DNA from: Pelagophyceae sp. CCMP2097 | Lineage: Eukaryota > Sar > Pelagophyceae | DNA length: 27,318 nucleotides | Direction: 5' to 3' | Assembly: GCA_026770575.1 (NCBI GenBank) | Contig: MU657190.1 | Span: forward strand, 195,247 to 222,564 | Notes under the pieces: generated by a model | The model's database searches: none | What the model was told of the DNA's origin: nothing | Seen by the model: the letters and a program-made list of their open reading frames with translations, nothing else | Part shown: one piece after another, positions 26,851-27,318 of the stretch | How positions within the stretch are numbered: position 1 is the stretch's first letter | Layout: each line of letters opens with the position of its first letter | Program-made: the position numbers and the translations under genes

Positions 26851-27318
26851 TTCTTATATCTAACCTTATACGTTTGTTCTTATACTATGTTATACCTTTC
26901 ATTTTTATACTAAAAAAATTTTTTTTATATCTTTTTTATACATGTCGCGATTTTTGATTTTCAAAAACTTTTACAAAAGTTAACTTGAAATTTGACATAA
27001 TTATTTTGGATTTTATTAAATCTTTAAAATTTTACAAAGTTAACTTGAAATTTGACATAATTATTTTGGATTTTATTAAATCTTTTGTTTTCAAAATCCT
27101 CAAAGTTTTTTGAAAATTTTACAAAAATTAACTTGAAATTTGAAATATTTTTTGGGATTTTATTAAATCTTTTTAAATTCTTTTATTTTATTTTAATGTT
27201 TTGATGTTTTGGATTTAATTTTTTGAAAATCGAAAACTTGTCCGGCTACGCTGTAAACCTTTTTTTTAAAGTGTTTTTTGAGAGGTTTTCGAGAGTTTTT
27301 CCAAATGCCAAAAAAGTT
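26851..27318. other. AT-rich non-coding end
   Basis: There is no open frame of note. The DNA is made of T and A runs with a few islands (CATGTCGCGA at 26941; TCCGGCTACGCTGTAAACC at 27241). It lies upstream of the minus-strand ORF, so it should hold its promoter. It also carries the direct repeats listed next. It might be the terminal region of the inserted element, but the element's end is not reached. Confidence 0.5.
26971..27174. repeat. 60-bp direct repeats in AT-rich end
   Basis: Bases 26978-27024 and 27038-27084 are identical over 47 bp at a spacing of exactly 60 bp (contain TTAACTTGAAATTTGACATA and GGATTTTATTAAATCTT). A third, diverged copy lies at about 27117-27172. Tandem iterons of this kind are found at replication origins or in terminal repeats of linear elements; here the role is unknown. 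Confidence 0.8.

Larger units (their letters stand above)
25097..27318. mobile_element. AT-rich virus-like insert (Polinton/PLV/virophage-like)
   Basis: Composition switches within a few bases at about 25,097 from strongly GC-rich to strongly AT-rich, and stays so to the window's end. Coding on the minus strand is a protein-primed family B DNA polymerase, broken and truncated, preceded by a lysine-rich ORF and a non-coding AT-rich end with 60-bp direct repeats. Such polymerases are carried by Polintons, Polinton-like viruses, virophages, adenovirus-like elements and linear organelle plasmids. The low GC and algal setting favour a Polinton-like virus or virophage. No capsid, integrase or ATPase gene is inside the window. 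The sharp border could be an integration or rearrangement point, or an assembly join. Confidence 0.65.

Overview
This window looks like nuclear DNA from a GC-rich, intron-bearing photosynthetic eukaryote. A red-lineage stramenopile alga, perhaps pelagophyte-like, is my best inference. The reasons are short GT-AG introns (41-160 nt), a complete 218-aa protein whose N-terminus looks like a secondary-plastid targeting sequence (signal peptide followed by Y-V-A-P), and a TauE/SafE transporter and an RRM/'W-A-[FY]-A' repeat protein of kinds I associate with such algae. No rRNA, tRNA or CRISPR array was found.

Layout of the host part (1-25,096). A four-exon Tim44-like gene lies at 832-1843 (+). A seven-or-more-exon TauE/SafE anion-transporter gene is at about 3062-5382 (+). 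A 305-aa secreted glycosyltransferase-like ORF is at 6701-7618 (+). A seven-blade WD40 gene carries one frameshift at 8805-9879 (-). Divergent from it is a seven-exon gene encoding an RRM joined to many W-A-[FY]-A helical repeats at 10079-14154 (+). An unknown helical protein (16085-16999, -) and armadillo-repeat exons (17003-17430 and 18780-20772, -) follow. Then come the plastid-type protein (21287-21943, +), two multi-exon genes of unknown function (22278-23011 and 23119-23902, -) and two very small ORFs (22046-22216 and 24095-24241, +).

The gaps are rich in non-autonomous repeats. Two related 1.2-1.5 kb elements (11765-13227 and 17500-18733) have ~200-bp end modules in direct orientation, 15-bp CAGGAGCAGG-type terminal inverted repeats, and interiors made of 13-bp, then 12-bp, then ~100-bp tandem units. 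The first is flanked by an 8-bp target duplication (GCGTCGAC) and sits wholly inside an intron, so it is a hAT-like insertion that leaves its host gene spliceable. Three unrelated inverted-repeat elements are at 6247-6363, 8104-8421 and 14398-14622.

At about 25,097 the composition changes abruptly to very AT-rich DNA, which runs off the right end. It carries, on the minus strand, the front part of a protein-primed family B DNA polymerase (exonuclease motifs I and II visible) of the kind found in Polinton-like viruses, virophages and linear plasmids. The gene is cut off at the junction before its polymerase domain, has an in-frame TAA, and has a frame break farther upstream. Beyond it lies AT-rich DNA with 60-bp direct repeats. 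I read this as the decayed end of an integrated Polinton-like or virophage-like element, unless the junction is an assembly join.
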